DNA of 64,000 nt from Chitinilyticum litopenaei DSM 21440. GTDB taxonomy: Bacteria; Pseudomonadota; Gammaproteobacteria; Burkholderiales; Chitinibacteraceae. The position numbers were made by a program, and so were the translations under genes. This document shows, one piece after another, positions 35,616-44,405 of this stretch. The DNA is taken from the NCBI RefSeq assembly GCF_000428145.1, contig NZ_ATZJ01000019.1:1-64000 (forward strand), written 5' to 3'. Each line of letters opens with the position of its first letter. Positions within the stretch are counted from its first letter, which is position 1. The notes beneath the pieces were generated by a model, which ran no database searches, was not told where the DNA came from, and was given only the letters and a program-made list of their open reading frames with translations.

Positions 35616-36671
35616 ATGTCGACCCTTGCCCCCAGCACCAGCTCTCCGTCCGGTTACATCGCCTATTGCCGGCCCGGCTTCGAAACCGAATGCCTGGCTG
35701 ACCTGCAGCAGCGCTATGGCAAGCAGGGCCAGCAGGAAACCGGCCCGGGCTGGGCTTATCAGACGGCAGCAGCCCGCAGCGAGGAGGATTTCGGCAAACC
35801 GCAATCAATGATCTTCGTTCGCGAATGCGTGCCGGTGCTCGGCCGCCTGAGTCTGCCCGAGCGAGATCGCCTCACGCCCATCGTGCAGTTTCTGCGCGAG
35901 CACGCACCAGCCTTCCAGGAAGTCTGGATCGAATATCCCGATACCAATGAAGGCAAGGCGCTCTCCAGCTTTGCGCGCAAATTCCAGCCGCATGTCGAAA
36001 AAGCCTGCCGGGCCGAGGGCTGGCTGAGTGACGGGCCGCTGCAATGGCGACTGCACCTCTTTTTTGCCGCGCAGAACGAAGTCTTCATCGGCCTGCGCCG
36101 CGTTCGCCCCGGCGACTGGCTGTGCGGCATTCCGCGCCTGCGCATGCCTACCGAAGCGCCCAGTCGCTCGACCCTGAAACTGCTGGAGGCCTTCATCACC
36201 TTGGTCGACGAACCCGAGCGGCGGCTGAAGGCGGGGATGACCGGAGTCGACCTGGGTGCCGCGCCCGGCGGCTGGACCTACCAGCTGGTGCATCGCGGCC
36301 TCAAGGTTTATGCCATTGACAACGGCCCGATGAAAGGCAGCATGGATGGTCACCCGCAGGTCAAGCACGTGCGCGAAGACGGCTTTCGCTGGAAACCCAA
36401 GCACGCCGTCGACTGGCTGGTTTGCGACATGGTCGAGCAGCCGGTGCGCATTGCCAGTCTGATCGCCCAGTGGCTGGCCAGCGGCACGGCGCGCCAGACG
36501 GTGTTCAACCTCAAGCTGCCGATGAAAAAACGCCACGCCGAGGTCGCCCGCTGCCTGGAAGTGATCACCGATGCGCTGGACGATGCCGGCCTGCGTTATC
36601 GACTGCGAGCGCGGCACCTGTATCACGACCGCGAAGAAATCACCTGCTACATTCGCGTCGGCAAGGACTGA
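35616..36671 (+). CDS. rlmM: 23S rRNA C2498 2'-O-methyltransferase
   Basis: 351 residues. An N-terminal THUMP-like region (GYIAYCRPGFETECLADL) precedes the Rossmann methyltransferase domain with the SAM motif GVDLGAAPGGWTYQL near 207-221. Later segments WLVCDMVEQPVRI and FNLKLPMKKR carry the expected catalytic Asp and Lys. It methylates the ribose of C2498 in 23S rRNA. The start follows a short leader with no clear ribosome binding site. Confidence 0.93.
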   Translation: MSTLAPSTSSPSGYIAYCRPGFETECLADLQQRYGKQGQQETGPGWAYQTAAARSEEDFGKPQSMIFVRECVPVLGRLSLPERDRLTPIVQFLREHAPAFQEVWIEYPDTNEGKALSSFARKFQPHVEKACRAEGWLSDGPLQWRLHLFFAAQNEVFIGLRRVRPGDWLCGIPRLRMPTEAPSRSTLKLLEAFITLVDEPERRLKAGMTGVDLGAAPGGWTYQLVHRGLKVYAIDNGPMKGSMDGHPQVKHVREDGFRWKPKHAVDWLVCDMVEQPVRIASLIAQWLASGTARQTVFNLKLPMKKRHAEVARCLEVITDALDDAGLRYRLRARHLYHDREEITCYIRVGKD

Positions 36672-36799
36672 CCCCCCTTGCAACTGACGAGAGGGCAAGG
36701 CCCTACGGGATGTTTTGCGGTTCTGCCTGCCCCCGTGTCACATAATCTGGTTTATCATTTTCAGCCTTACTCCGTACTGCATTCAGCAAGGATCCGCCA

Positions 36800-38002
36800 A
36801 TGTCCCTGACCCGCTCCGCCTTCGATCAATACATGGTTCCCAACTACGCGCCGGCCGCCTTCGTGCCCGTGCGCGGCGCGGGCAGCCGCGTCTGGGACCA
36901 GGAAGGTCGCGAATACATCGACTTCGCCGGCGGCATCGCCGTGAATGCGCTGGGGCATTGCCATCCGGCGCTGGTCAAGGCGCTGACGGAGCAGGCTGGC
37001 CGCCTCTGGCACGTCTCCAATGTGTTCACCAACGAGCCGGCTCTGGCGCTGGCCGAAAAACTCGTCGGCGCCACGTTTGCCGACAAGGTGTTTTTCTGCA
37101 ATTCCGGCGCTGAAGCCAATGAAGCCGCACTGAAACTCGCCCGCCGTGCCGCCATCGAGCGCTTTGGCGAGCAGAAGCACAAGGTGCTCTCGACGCTGAA
37201 CAGCTTTCATGGCCGCACCTTCTTTACCGTGACCGTCGGCGGCCAGCCCAAGTATTCCGACGGCTTCGGCCCGAAGCCGCAAGGCATCGCCTATTTCGAA
37301 TACAACAACCTTGATAGCCTCAAGGCATTGATCGACGACGACACCGCCTGCGTGATCATCGAGCCCATCCAGGGTGAAGGCGGCGTGCTGCCGGCAACGG
37401 CCGAATTCCTGCAAGGCGTGCGCGCGCTGTGCGACAAGCACAATGCCTTCCTGATTTTCGACGAAGTGCAGACCGGCATGGGCCGCTCCGGCAGCCTGTT
37501 TGCCTATCAGGAGTACGGTGTGGTGCCGGATATTCTGTCCAGCGCCAAGAGCCTGGGCGGCGGCTTCCCGATTGGCGCCATGCTGACGACCGCCGACATC
37601 GCCAGACACCTGGTCGCCGGCACGCACGGCACCACCTACGGCGGCAATCCGCTGGCCTGCGCGGTGGCCGGTGCGGTCTTTGATGTGGTGAACGATCCGG
37701 CGGTGCTTGCCGGTGTGAAAGCCAAACACCAGCTGTATGTCGATGGCCTGCAAACGCTCAATGCCGCGACGCCGGTCTTCAGCGAAGTGCGCGGCATGGG
37801 ACTGCTGATAGGTGCGGTACTGAGCGACCAGTATGCCGGCCGCGCCAAGGACATCCTGAACCTCGCCGCTGAGGAAGGCCTGATGGTACTCATGGCCGGC
37901 CCGAACGTGATCCGCTTCGCGCCCTCGCTGGTCATTGACGATGCTGACATCACCGAAGGCCTGGCGCGCCTTGGCCGGGCGCTGAGCCGCTTCACGGCCT
38001 GA
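36800..38002 (+). CDS. argD: Acetylornithine / succinylornithine aminotransferase
   Basis: 400 residues, a class III PLP aminotransferase. The PLP lysine is K250 (ILSSAKSLGGGFPIGAM); other signatures are NSGAEANEAALKLARR and DEVQTGMGRSG. It makes N-acetylornithine from the semialdehyde in arginine synthesis and may double as succinylornithine or succinyl-DAP aminotransferase. Other arg genes are not adjacent. A terminator follows. Confidence 0.9.
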   Translation: MSLTRSAFDQYMVPNYAPAAFVPVRGAGSRVWDQEGREYIDFAGGIAVNALGHCHPALVKALTEQAGRLWHVSNVFTNEPALALAEKLVGATFADKVFFCNSGAEANEAALKLARRAAIERFGEQKHKVLSTLNSFHGRTFFTVTVGGQPKYSDGFGPKPQGIAYFEYNNLDSLKALIDDDTACVIIEPIQGEGGVLPATAEFLQGVRALCDKHNAFLIFDEVQTGMGRSGSLFAYQEYGVVPDILSSAKSLGGGFPIGAMLTTADIARHLVAGTHGTTYGGNPLACAVAGAVFDVVNDPAVLAGVKAKHQLYVDGLQTLNAATPVFSEVRGMGLLIGAVLSDQYAGRAKDILNLAAEEGLMVLMAGPNVIRFAPSLVIDDADITEGLARLGRALSRFTA

Positions 38003-38023
38003 TCACCCTGAAACAGGCAACAG

Positions 38024-38053
38024 CGGCAGCCTTTGGGCTGCCGTTTGCATTTC
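38024..38053 (+). terminator. Rho-independent terminator of argD
   Basis: CGGCAGCC (38024-38031) pairs with GGCTGCCG (38036-38043) across a 4-nt loop, followed by TTTGCATTTCT. Confidence 0.75.
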
Positions 38054-38139
38054 TGCCATTCGCGCACGGAACTTACAAACAATTACTGGACATGAGTCAG
38101 GGAAAACACTTATAACAACAACTCCTGCCGCCAGTAAGG

Positions 38140-38895
38140 ATGCTGATCTTGCGTTCGATTCTGCTGCTCCTGTCATTGCTCCATGCATCTCAGGCCTTTG
38201 CTGAACAGCACGTTATCCGCTTGATGACACAGCAGCAGGCACCTTACAACCTGGAAGACCGGCAGGGCCGGCAAAGCGGTCTGGCGCTGGAAGCCGTACG
38301 TTGCGCATTACAGCGCATGGGGCGTCAGGCACAGTTCCAGTTTGTCCCCTGGCTGCGTGCTCAGAACACGGTAAAAGCGGGCCAGGCCGACGGTTTCTTT
38401 CCCGCGTCACGCAATGCCGAGCGCGATGCCTATGCCACCCTCAGCGCAACCGTGGCGCCGCAACAATGGCGCTGGTACCAGCTCAGCAGCAGCACGGCCG
38501 ATCCGCTTGATGCCGATTTCCGCAACCGTTCCAGAGTCGGCGCCTATCTGGGCTCGAACATGATGCAGTGGCTCAAGCAGAGCGGCTACATGATCTACGC
38601 CGCTCCCTACAATCACGATCAGCTGCTGCGCATGCTCTTGGCCGGGCGTGTTGAGGCCGTACTGGCCAGCGATCTGGCGATGCAGGAAGCCATCCAGAAA
38701 GCCGGAGTGGACGGGCGCATCCGCTCGACGCTGCAGCAGGACAAACCGATGGGCTTGTATTTCAGCCATCAGTTTCTGGCCACCCAAACCAGCGATTTCC
38801 TGCCGACGTTCAACCGAGAACTGGCCAGCTGCCGCAAGCCGCTTGCTGCTGGTGGAACCCAACCCGCAGGCAGCGGCCCAGCAAAAGGCATCTAG
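38140..38895 (+). CDS. Periplasmic solute-binding protein, family 3-like
   Basis: 251 residues. A signal peptide (MLILRSILLLLSLLHASQAFA) is followed by VIRLMTQQQAPYNLEDRQG, the start of a family 3 fold. Further features are FVPWLRAQNTVKAGQADGFFPASRNAERDAYA and a second lobe with RVGAYLGSNM. Such orphan proteins are frequent in Neisseriales; the ligand is unknown. A 49-bp palindrome begins immediately after the stop codon. Confidence 0.8.
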   Translation: MLILRSILLLLSLLHASQAFAEQHVIRLMTQQQAPYNLEDRQGRQSGLALEAVRCALQRMGRQAQFQFVPWLRAQNTVKAGQADGFFPASRNAERDAYATLSATVAPQQWRWYQLSSSTADPLDADFRNRSRVGAYLGSNMMQWLKQSGYMIYAAPYNHDQLLRMLLAGRVEAVLASDLAMQEAIQKAGVDGRIRSTLQQDKPMGLYFSHQFLATQTSDFLPTFNRELASCRKPLAAGGTQPAGSGPAKGI

Positions 38896-38948
38896 GGGTA
38901 TACGCCACCAAGCATTTAACCAAATAGGCTTCACAGGCATACACACCC
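38896..38948. repeat. 49-bp palindromic element between convergent genes
   Basis: Begins GGGTATACGCC directly after the stop codon of the binding-protein gene; the right end reads GGCATACACACCC, a slightly altered ATACCC end. It is 5 nt from the end of the convergent CNNM gene and could act on both transcripts. Confidence 0.65.
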
Positions 38949-38953
38949 ATGTA

Positions 38954-40279
38954 TTACGGGTGATGATGCGCAGCAACCTCGTCAAGCACCTTGGGCATGA
39001 CCCGCACCAGCAGAATGCGCGGACCACGCATTTTCTTGACCACCACATCGAAACGGTCGAATTCCACGCGCTGACCTTCTTCGGGCAGGTTGCCCAGCTT
39101 CCACTGGATCAGCCCGCCGACGGTTTCCGCTTCCGGGTGGTCGATGTCCATGCCCAGCGCGCGGCTCAGGGTAAAGAGTGGCAGGCTGCCCTTGCCGATC
39201 AGCGTGCCGTCATCCTGCACCAGCCAGTCCTGCCGGGCCTGGCGGAATTCATCGCGGATTTCGCCCACCACGGCCCCCAGCAGATTGTCCAGCGTCACGA
39301 AACCGATCGGCGTTTCATCGTCGTAGCAGACCACGGCAAAATGTGGCGAGCCGGCGCGAAAACGCCGGAACAGCTCGACGGCCGGTGTCTGCGGGGTGAC
39401 GACTTCCATCGGACGGGCCAGCTCGGCCAGGTCAAGTTCGTCGGCATCCTGCAGGTGGCGGAAGAACACATCCTTCAGATGCACGACGCCCTGCACATGC
39501 CCATCCTCATCAAGCAGCGGATAGCGGCTGTAGCGGTTCTGGGCAATGGTGGCAAATTGTGTGGCCAGGCTGTCATCCGCATGCAGCGCCACCGCCTCGT
39601 GAAAGGGGCGCATCAGATCGGATACTTTCAGCTTGGTAAAATCCAGGGCCTGCGCGAGCACGTTCCAGTCCAGCTCGCCGTGGTTCTGCCCGGCCGTGCG
39701 CCGGCCACGCAGGATCAGCTTCAGTTCTTCGGATGAATAATGGCTGTCGTGTCCGCCAGCCACATCCAGCCCGGCCAGCCGCAATACGGCATTGGCGCTG
39801 CGGTTGAGCAGCCAGATCCCCGGGTACATCAGCCAGTAAAAGACATACAGCGGCGTGGCCGTCCAGATGCCGGTCGCTTCGGGCTTGCGGATGGCCAGCG
39901 ACTTGGGCGCCAGCTCGCCCACCACGATATGCAGAAAGGAAATCACGCTGAAGGCAAACACGAAGGAAATCGTGTGCACCAGCTTCGGTTCGTCTATCCC
40001 CACCGCAGCCAGCACAGGATGCAGCAATTCGGCAAACGCGGGCTCACCGATCCAGCCCAGCCCCAGCGAAGCCAGCGTGATGCCCAGCTGGCAGGCGGAC
40101 AGATAGGCGTCGAGCTGGCCATGCACATGCTGCAGGATGCGTCCGCGCAGGCCATGCAGGCGGGCAATGCTGCGCACGCGTGTCTGCCGCAATTTCACCA
40201 GCCCGAATTCGGCAGCGACAAAAAAACCGTTGAGGCCCACCAGCAGGAGGGCAAGCAGGATCAGCAAGAAATTGTTCAT
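38954..40279 (-). CDS. CNNM/CorC-family membrane protein with CBS domains
   Basis: 441 residues. An N-terminal DUF21/CNNM domain with three or four membrane helices (FLLILLALLLVGLNGFFVAAEF) is followed by paired CBS domains (YSRYPLLDEDGHVQGVVHLKDV) and a C-terminal CorC/HlyC domain (DGTLIGKGSLPLFTL). Family members take part in magnesium or cobalt homeostasis; the old name hemolysin is not informative. The start at 40279 gives MNNFLLIL. Confidence 0.88.
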   Translation of the reverse strand: MNNFLLILLALLLVGLNGFFVAAEFGLVKLRQTRVRSIARLHGLRGRILQHVHGQLDAYLSACQLGITLASLGLGWIGEPAFAELLHPVLAAVGIDEPKLVHTISFVFAFSVISFLHIVVGELAPKSLAIRKPEATGIWTATPLYVFYWLMYPGIWLLNRSANAVLRLAGLDVAGGHDSHYSSEELKLILRGRRTAGQNHGELDWNVLAQALDFTKLKVSDLMRPFHEAVALHADDSLATQFATIAQNRYSRYPLLDEDGHVQGVVHLKDVFFRHLQDADELDLAELARPMEVVTPQTPAVELFRRFRAGSPHFAVVCYDDETPIGFVTLDNLLGAVVGEIRDEFRQARQDWLVQDDGTLIGKGSLPLFTLSRALGMDIDHPEAETVGGLIQWKLGNLPEEGQRVEFDRFDVVVKKMRGPRILLVRVMPKVLDEVAAHHHP

Positions 40280-40484
40280 GGATTCCGGAGTGACCGTACC
40301 GCCCGGAACGCGGGCAGCGCATCCCCGGCATTGTAGCCGATGCCGGGGATGCTTTTCCGGCCTGAGGCAAAACGCGGCGCCGGATTATCCAGCCGTCGCG
40401 ACGCCTGGCCCACTTTGCCGCAAACCGGACCAGCGGTTTCCGCCGCGCCCCCTCATCCAGTATGCTGCGCCCCACAGTCGAGAA

Positions 40485-41288
40485 ATGACCATGCGCAAAC
40501 CACCGCCCCGCCCCACCCGTCCCGCCCCGCCATCCGGCCAGAGCAGCGACATCGCCAGCATTGCCCGCGCGCTATCGCGGCTGGGATTCTGCTCGCGCAG
40601 CCAGGCCGAAGCACTGGTGCTGGCCGGACGAGTCACGCTCAATGGCAGAACGGAGCGCGATCTCGGACGACGCGTGCACGTGCAGAAAGACCGGCTGCAT
40701 GTGGATGGCCAGCCGGTCACCGCCAGCCGGCACGTCTACCTGATGCTGAACAAGCCGCGCGGGATTGTGACCACGGCCAGTGATGAACAGGGCCGCGCAA
40801 CCGTATATGACCTGCTCGACATGCAGGCACTACCGTGGCTGGGACCGGTCGGTCGGCTGGACAAGGCCAGCGAAGGCCTGTTGCTGCTGAGCAACGACAC
40901 GCGCTGGGCCGCCAGACTGACCGACCCGGCCAGCCATCTGGACAAGATCTATCACGTGCAGATCGACCAGCTGGCTGACGATGCCCTGCTGGCGCGACTG
41001 CATGCCGGTGTGGACAGCCCGGAGGGGCGGCTCGCCGTCAAGCATGCCGAAGTGCTGCGTCAGGGCGAGAAAAACAGCTGGCTGGCCATCACGCTCGATG
41101 AAGGCCGCAACCGGCATATCCGCCGGCTGCTGGAGGCGCACGGCATCGCCACGCTGCGTCTGGTGCGCGTGGCCATCGGCCCCTTGCGGTTGGCTGACCT
41201 TGGCAAGGGTCAGTCACGTGCGCTGGGCCAGGAAGAACTGGCCGCACTGAATGCCGCGCTGGCGGCGGCAAGCGGTCGGCAGCGCTGA
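40485..41288 (+). CDS. RsuA/RluB/RluE-family rRNA pseudouridine synthase
   Basis: 267 residues from the ATG at 40485; a start two codons later (40491) has GAGA at a better distance. A proline-rich basic N-terminus precedes an S4 RNA-binding domain (IARALSRLGFCSRSQAEALV) and the catalytic domain with aspartate D126 (VGRLDKASEGLLLLSND). It converts a uridine in ribosomal RNA into pseudouridine; which position cannot be told from the sequence. It is divergent from the CNNM gene. Confidence 0.87.
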   Translation: MTMRKPPPRPTRPAPPSGQSSDIASIARALSRLGFCSRSQAEALVLAGRVTLNGRTERDLGRRVHVQKDRLHVDGQPVTASRHVYLMLNKPRGIVTTASDEQGRATVYDLLDMQALPWLGPVGRLDKASEGLLLLSNDTRWAARLTDPASHLDKIYHVQIDQLADDALLARLHAGVDSPEGRLAVKHAEVLRQGEKNSWLAITLDEGRNRHIRRLLEAHGIATLRLVRVAIGPLRLADLGKGQSRALGQEELAALNAALAAASGRQR

Positions 41289-41462
41289 TGTTGCACTGCA
41301 AAATCTTCACCCGCAATCTGCAGCGTGCGCTATGCTTTTGCCCATGAGCAGCCGAAAATTCCCCCGCACGGCGGCGCCGCCAGGACAATTCCGGCAGTAC
41401 GGCGCAGCAAGTCGGAGCGGGAATTTCTGCCTTCCCGACCAGCCTGCCACAGATACTGCGCC

Positions 41463-42329
41463 ATGACGTCCATTCATACTCCCGACAAGCCGCTCAGCGA
41501 ACTGCGCAATGATCGCCTGGCCATGCTGCAGGACATTGCCAAGGAACTTGAAGGCGATGTGGTATTCCCGGTGTGTTTTGACGCCACCGTGCAGATCAGC
41601 ACCGTGATGAAGAGCCAGACGGCCTCGCTGCAGCGCATCACCCACGAAGTGCAGAAAGACCCGCTGATTACCAGCAAGCTGCTCAAGCTCGCCAACAGCG
41701 TCACCTACAACCCCTCCGGCCAGCAAATCATCGACCTGGGCGCCGCCATCACCCGGCTGGGCATGGAAATCGCCCGCAGCACGGCGCTGGCCTGCGCCAT
41801 GGAGCAGCTGGTGCGCTCACGCGAGCTGGCGGCCTTTGAAACGCTGGCGCACGACATCTGGCAGCACAGCCTGCGCACCGCCATGTGCGCGCGCGTGATT
41901 GCCATGCGCCTGACGCGCGTCAACCCCGAACTGGCGATGCTGGCCGGTCTGGTGCATGACCTTGGCGCCTTTTTCCTGCTTGATCGCGCCAACCGCTATC
42001 CCGAACTGCACGAGCGGCCGAAAACCGTCGAATACCTTGTTGCGCAATGGCATGAAAGCATAGGCACCATTCTGCTCGACAACCTGGGCCTGCCCGAGGA
42101 AGTGATCGAGGGGGTGCGCGAAAACGACCAGCCGCGCCCCACGGTGGAAAACCCGCGCACGCTCAGCGACGTGATTTATGTGGCCAACCTCTTTGCCGGC
42201 GGGCTGGAAGAAATCCGCCACCTCGACCTGCCCGGCCAGATCGAACCCGTCGAGCTGACGCTGCCCAAGTACCTCGACCTCAAGCCGGAAATGGATGCTG
42301 CCTGCGCGGAAATGATGAGCCTCTGGTAA
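41463..42329 (+). CDS. HDOD domain protein, first of a tandem pair
   Basis: 288 residues from the ATG at 41463. N-terminal region ELRNDRLAMLQDIAKELEGD, then the HDOD fold with VQKDPLITSKLLKLANSVTYN, LGMEIARSTALACAMEQL and the HD-like LVHDLGAFFLLD. HDOD proteins work in signalling without a known enzymatic activity. It is a close paralogue of the next gene over its full length, so the pair arose by duplication. A strong terminator separates the two. Confidence 0.88.
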   Translation: MTSIHTPDKPLSELRNDRLAMLQDIAKELEGDVVFPVCFDATVQISTVMKSQTASLQRITHEVQKDPLITSKLLKLANSVTYNPSGQQIIDLGAAITRLGMEIARSTALACAMEQLVRSRELAAFETLAHDIWQHSLRTAMCARVIAMRLTRVNPELAMLAGLVHDLGAFFLLDRANRYPELHERPKTVEYLVAQWHESIGTILLDNLGLPEEVIEGVRENDQPRPTVENPRTLSDVIYVANLFAGGLEEIRHLDLPGQIEPVELTLPKYLDLKPEMDAACAEMMSLW

Positions 42330-42350
42330 GCCTCACGCCGCCACCGGCAC

Positions 42351-42385
42351 AGACGGGCCGACGAATAGCGGCCCGTCTTTCTTTT
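42351..42385 (+). terminator. Rho-independent terminator between the HDOD paralogues
   Basis: AGACGGGCCG (42351-42360) pairs perfectly with CGGCCCGTCT (42369-42378), followed by TTCTTTT. The two paralogues are therefore transcribed separately. Confidence 0.85.
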
Positions 42386-42442
42386 GCACTGGCATCTGCG
42401 CTATGGTTGCGCCACAAAAAAACATCACAGTGCGCAACAGCC

Positions 42443-43306
42443 ATGTATATGACACCCAACAAATCCGCCGCAGAACTGCGCAACGACCGCCTCAACCTGC
42501 TGCAGGAGATCGCCCACGAGCTGGAGGGCGATGTCCTCTTCCCGGTCTGTTTCGACGCCACCATCCAGATCAGCTCGGTGATGAAAAGCCAGAATGTCAC
42601 CCCGCAGAAAATGGCGCTGGCCGTCCAGAAAGACCCTTTGCTCACCGCCCGCCTGCTGCAGCTGGCCAATATGCCGCTGCACAATCCGCAGAATGTCCCG
42701 CTGATCAGCCTGGAGGCGGCCATCCAGCGCCTGGGACTGGAGCATGCCCGCAGCTTCATCCACGGCCTGACCATGGAGCAGCTGAAACGCTCGGCCAATC
42801 TGGCCGAATTCGAAAACATCTCGCGCTTCATCTGGACGCACAGCCTGCGTACCGCAGCGATTTCCCGCGTGCTCGCACGCCGCCTGGCCCCGCGCGTCGA
42901 CCCCGAGCTGGCCTTTCTAACCGGCCTGATGCACGACCTGGGCGCCTTTTACCTGCTCGACCACGCCGCCCACAAGCCCGATCTGGCCGAGCGCCCGCAA
43001 AGCGCCCTGTACCTGGTTGCGCAGTGGCATGAAAGCGTGGGCGACATCCTGCTCGACAGCCTGAAACTGCCACAGGAGCTCGTCGACGCCAGCCGCGAAC
43101 ACGACCAGCCCCGTGCCCCGGTCGAACAGCCGCGCACACTGGCCGAAGTGCTCTATGTCGCCAACCTGCTCGCCGGCGCCAATCAGGAAATCCACTACAT
43201 GGATCTGGACGACAAGCAGCCGGCTACCGAAGCCCGTCTGCCGGTCTACCACGGCCTGCAGGATGAAATGGATGCCGCCTGCACGCTGATTCTCAATCTC
43301 TGGTAG
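42443..43306 (+). CDS. HDOD domain protein, second of a tandem pair
   Basis: 287 residues from the ATG at 42443 (MYMTPNKSAAELRNDRLN). It shares the whole layout of the preceding gene: ELEGDVLFPVCFDATIQIS, VQKDPLLTARLLQLANMP, LMHDLGAFYLLD, and a C-terminus ending LW. The central helix region differs more, suggesting divergent partners. The LuxR-type regulator follows on the same strand. Confidence 0.88.
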   Translation: MYMTPNKSAAELRNDRLNLLQEIAHELEGDVLFPVCFDATIQISSVMKSQNVTPQKMALAVQKDPLLTARLLQLANMPLHNPQNVPLISLEAAIQRLGLEHARSFIHGLTMEQLKRSANLAEFENISRFIWTHSLRTAAISRVLARRLAPRVDPELAFLTGLMHDLGAFYLLDHAAHKPDLAERPQSALYLVAQWHESVGDILLDSLKLPQELVDASREHDQPRAPVEQPRTLAEVLYVANLLAGANQEIHYMDLDDKQPATEARLPVYHGLQDEMDAACTLILNLW

Positions 43307-43424
43307 CACCGCGCTCTGTCACGCGGCCAGCGCGGTAAATGCCGCGTTGGATTTAAGCCGCGACCAGGCCGCAAAGCGGCGCTTTCGCCGCAGCACGCCG
43401 CCGGGCAGGGATATAATGGACGCC

Positions 43425-44243
43425 ATGCGTCGCACCGAAGACCACAGCGCCATGAGCGTCCAGCCCAATGAAGACACCCTGCAGCGCCTGCACTGGCAAG
43501 TGGAGGCGCTGCAGCACTTTCTCGCCTGCCGCAACCTCTTCATCATCACCTTCTTCGGCTCGGGCGAAATCCTGGCGCACAACTACCCGGCGCAGGAACA
43601 GGCCACCAGGCTCGACGACTTCGGCTTTCTGATCGGCGCGGACAATCTGCAGGCCATCAAGGCGCTCAGCCGCACCACGGTCACCGGCAGCGAAGGCTGG
43701 AAATTCTTCAACCGCGACCTGCAGCTGCACCTCTTCCGTGTCAACGACACGCTCTGGAATCTCGAAGTCGGCCAGCAGGACGACGACCAGGAGAGCCAGC
43801 CCGGCCACGGTGATTTCGAAACCTTCTACAGCCTCACCAGCACGCTCAGCGACATGCGCGAATGGCAGGGCGGCGGCGAGATGGACGAATTGCTGGCACG
43901 CATCCGCGACGAACACCTGCCGAAAATCCGCCAGGTCAAGGCCGCGATCAGCGACCCCATCCTCGGCATGTGCCTGGAGCTGATCGAAGGCATGGTCGTC
44001 TCCACGCTGAGCAACGACGCCGACATCGATCCCAGCCTCTACGCACTGCTGACGCCATCCGAAGTGCAGGTCGCCAAATTCATCAAGCTGGGCATGTCCA
44101 CCAAGGAAATCGCCACCAGCCTCAGCGTCGCCTCCAAGACCGTGGAAAACCACCGCAACAACCTGCGCGCCAAGCTTGGCATCACCAACAAGGGCATCAA
44201 CCTGCGCAACTACCTGATCGCACTGGGGAACCCGCAGGGCTGA
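43425..44243 (+). CDS. LuxR-type HTH transcriptional regulator
   Basis: 272 residues from the ATG at 43425; ATGs at 43416 and 43452 are alternatives. The C-terminal helix-turn-helix is clear (LTPSEVQVAKFIKLGMSTKE, then IATSLSVASKTVENHRNNLR). The N-terminal half (about residues 10-120) looks PAS-like but carries no receiver aspartate set, so it is probably not a classical response regulator. TATAAT (43412-43417) ends 7 nt before the chosen ATG and no ribosome binding site is present, suggesting a leaderless message. It may work with the HDOD genes upstream. Confidence 0.82.
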   Translation: MRRTEDHSAMSVQPNEDTLQRLHWQVEALQHFLACRNLFIITFFGSGEILAHNYPAQEQATRLDDFGFLIGADNLQAIKALSRTTVTGSEGWKFFNRDLQLHLFRVNDTLWNLEVGQQDDDQESQPGHGDFETFYSLTSTLSDMREWQGGGEMDELLARIRDEHLPKIRQVKAAISDPILGMCLELIEGMVVSTLSNDADIDPSLYALLTPSEVQVAKFIKLGMSTKEIATSLSVASKTVENHRNNLRAKLGITNKGINLRNYLIALGNPQG

Positions 44244-44405
44244 GACATATCCTTTTGCTGATTGGACATAGGGCTGCAGCTCTTTGCTCTGACGACGCCA
44301 GCAAAAAGGGCGAAAGGCCGCCAAGGCCCCAAACCCGTCATCCAAAGCATGCAAGCCCAGCCGGCGAACATCACCGGCTGGCTGCTTAAACAACTACAGT
44401 CCTGC

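Noticed and set aside
44243..44291. Possible ninth copy of the 49-bp palindrome
   Set aside because: CATAGGGCTGCAGC resembles the right half, but the ends GGGTAT and ATACCC are missing and the arms do not pair, so it is at best a remnant.
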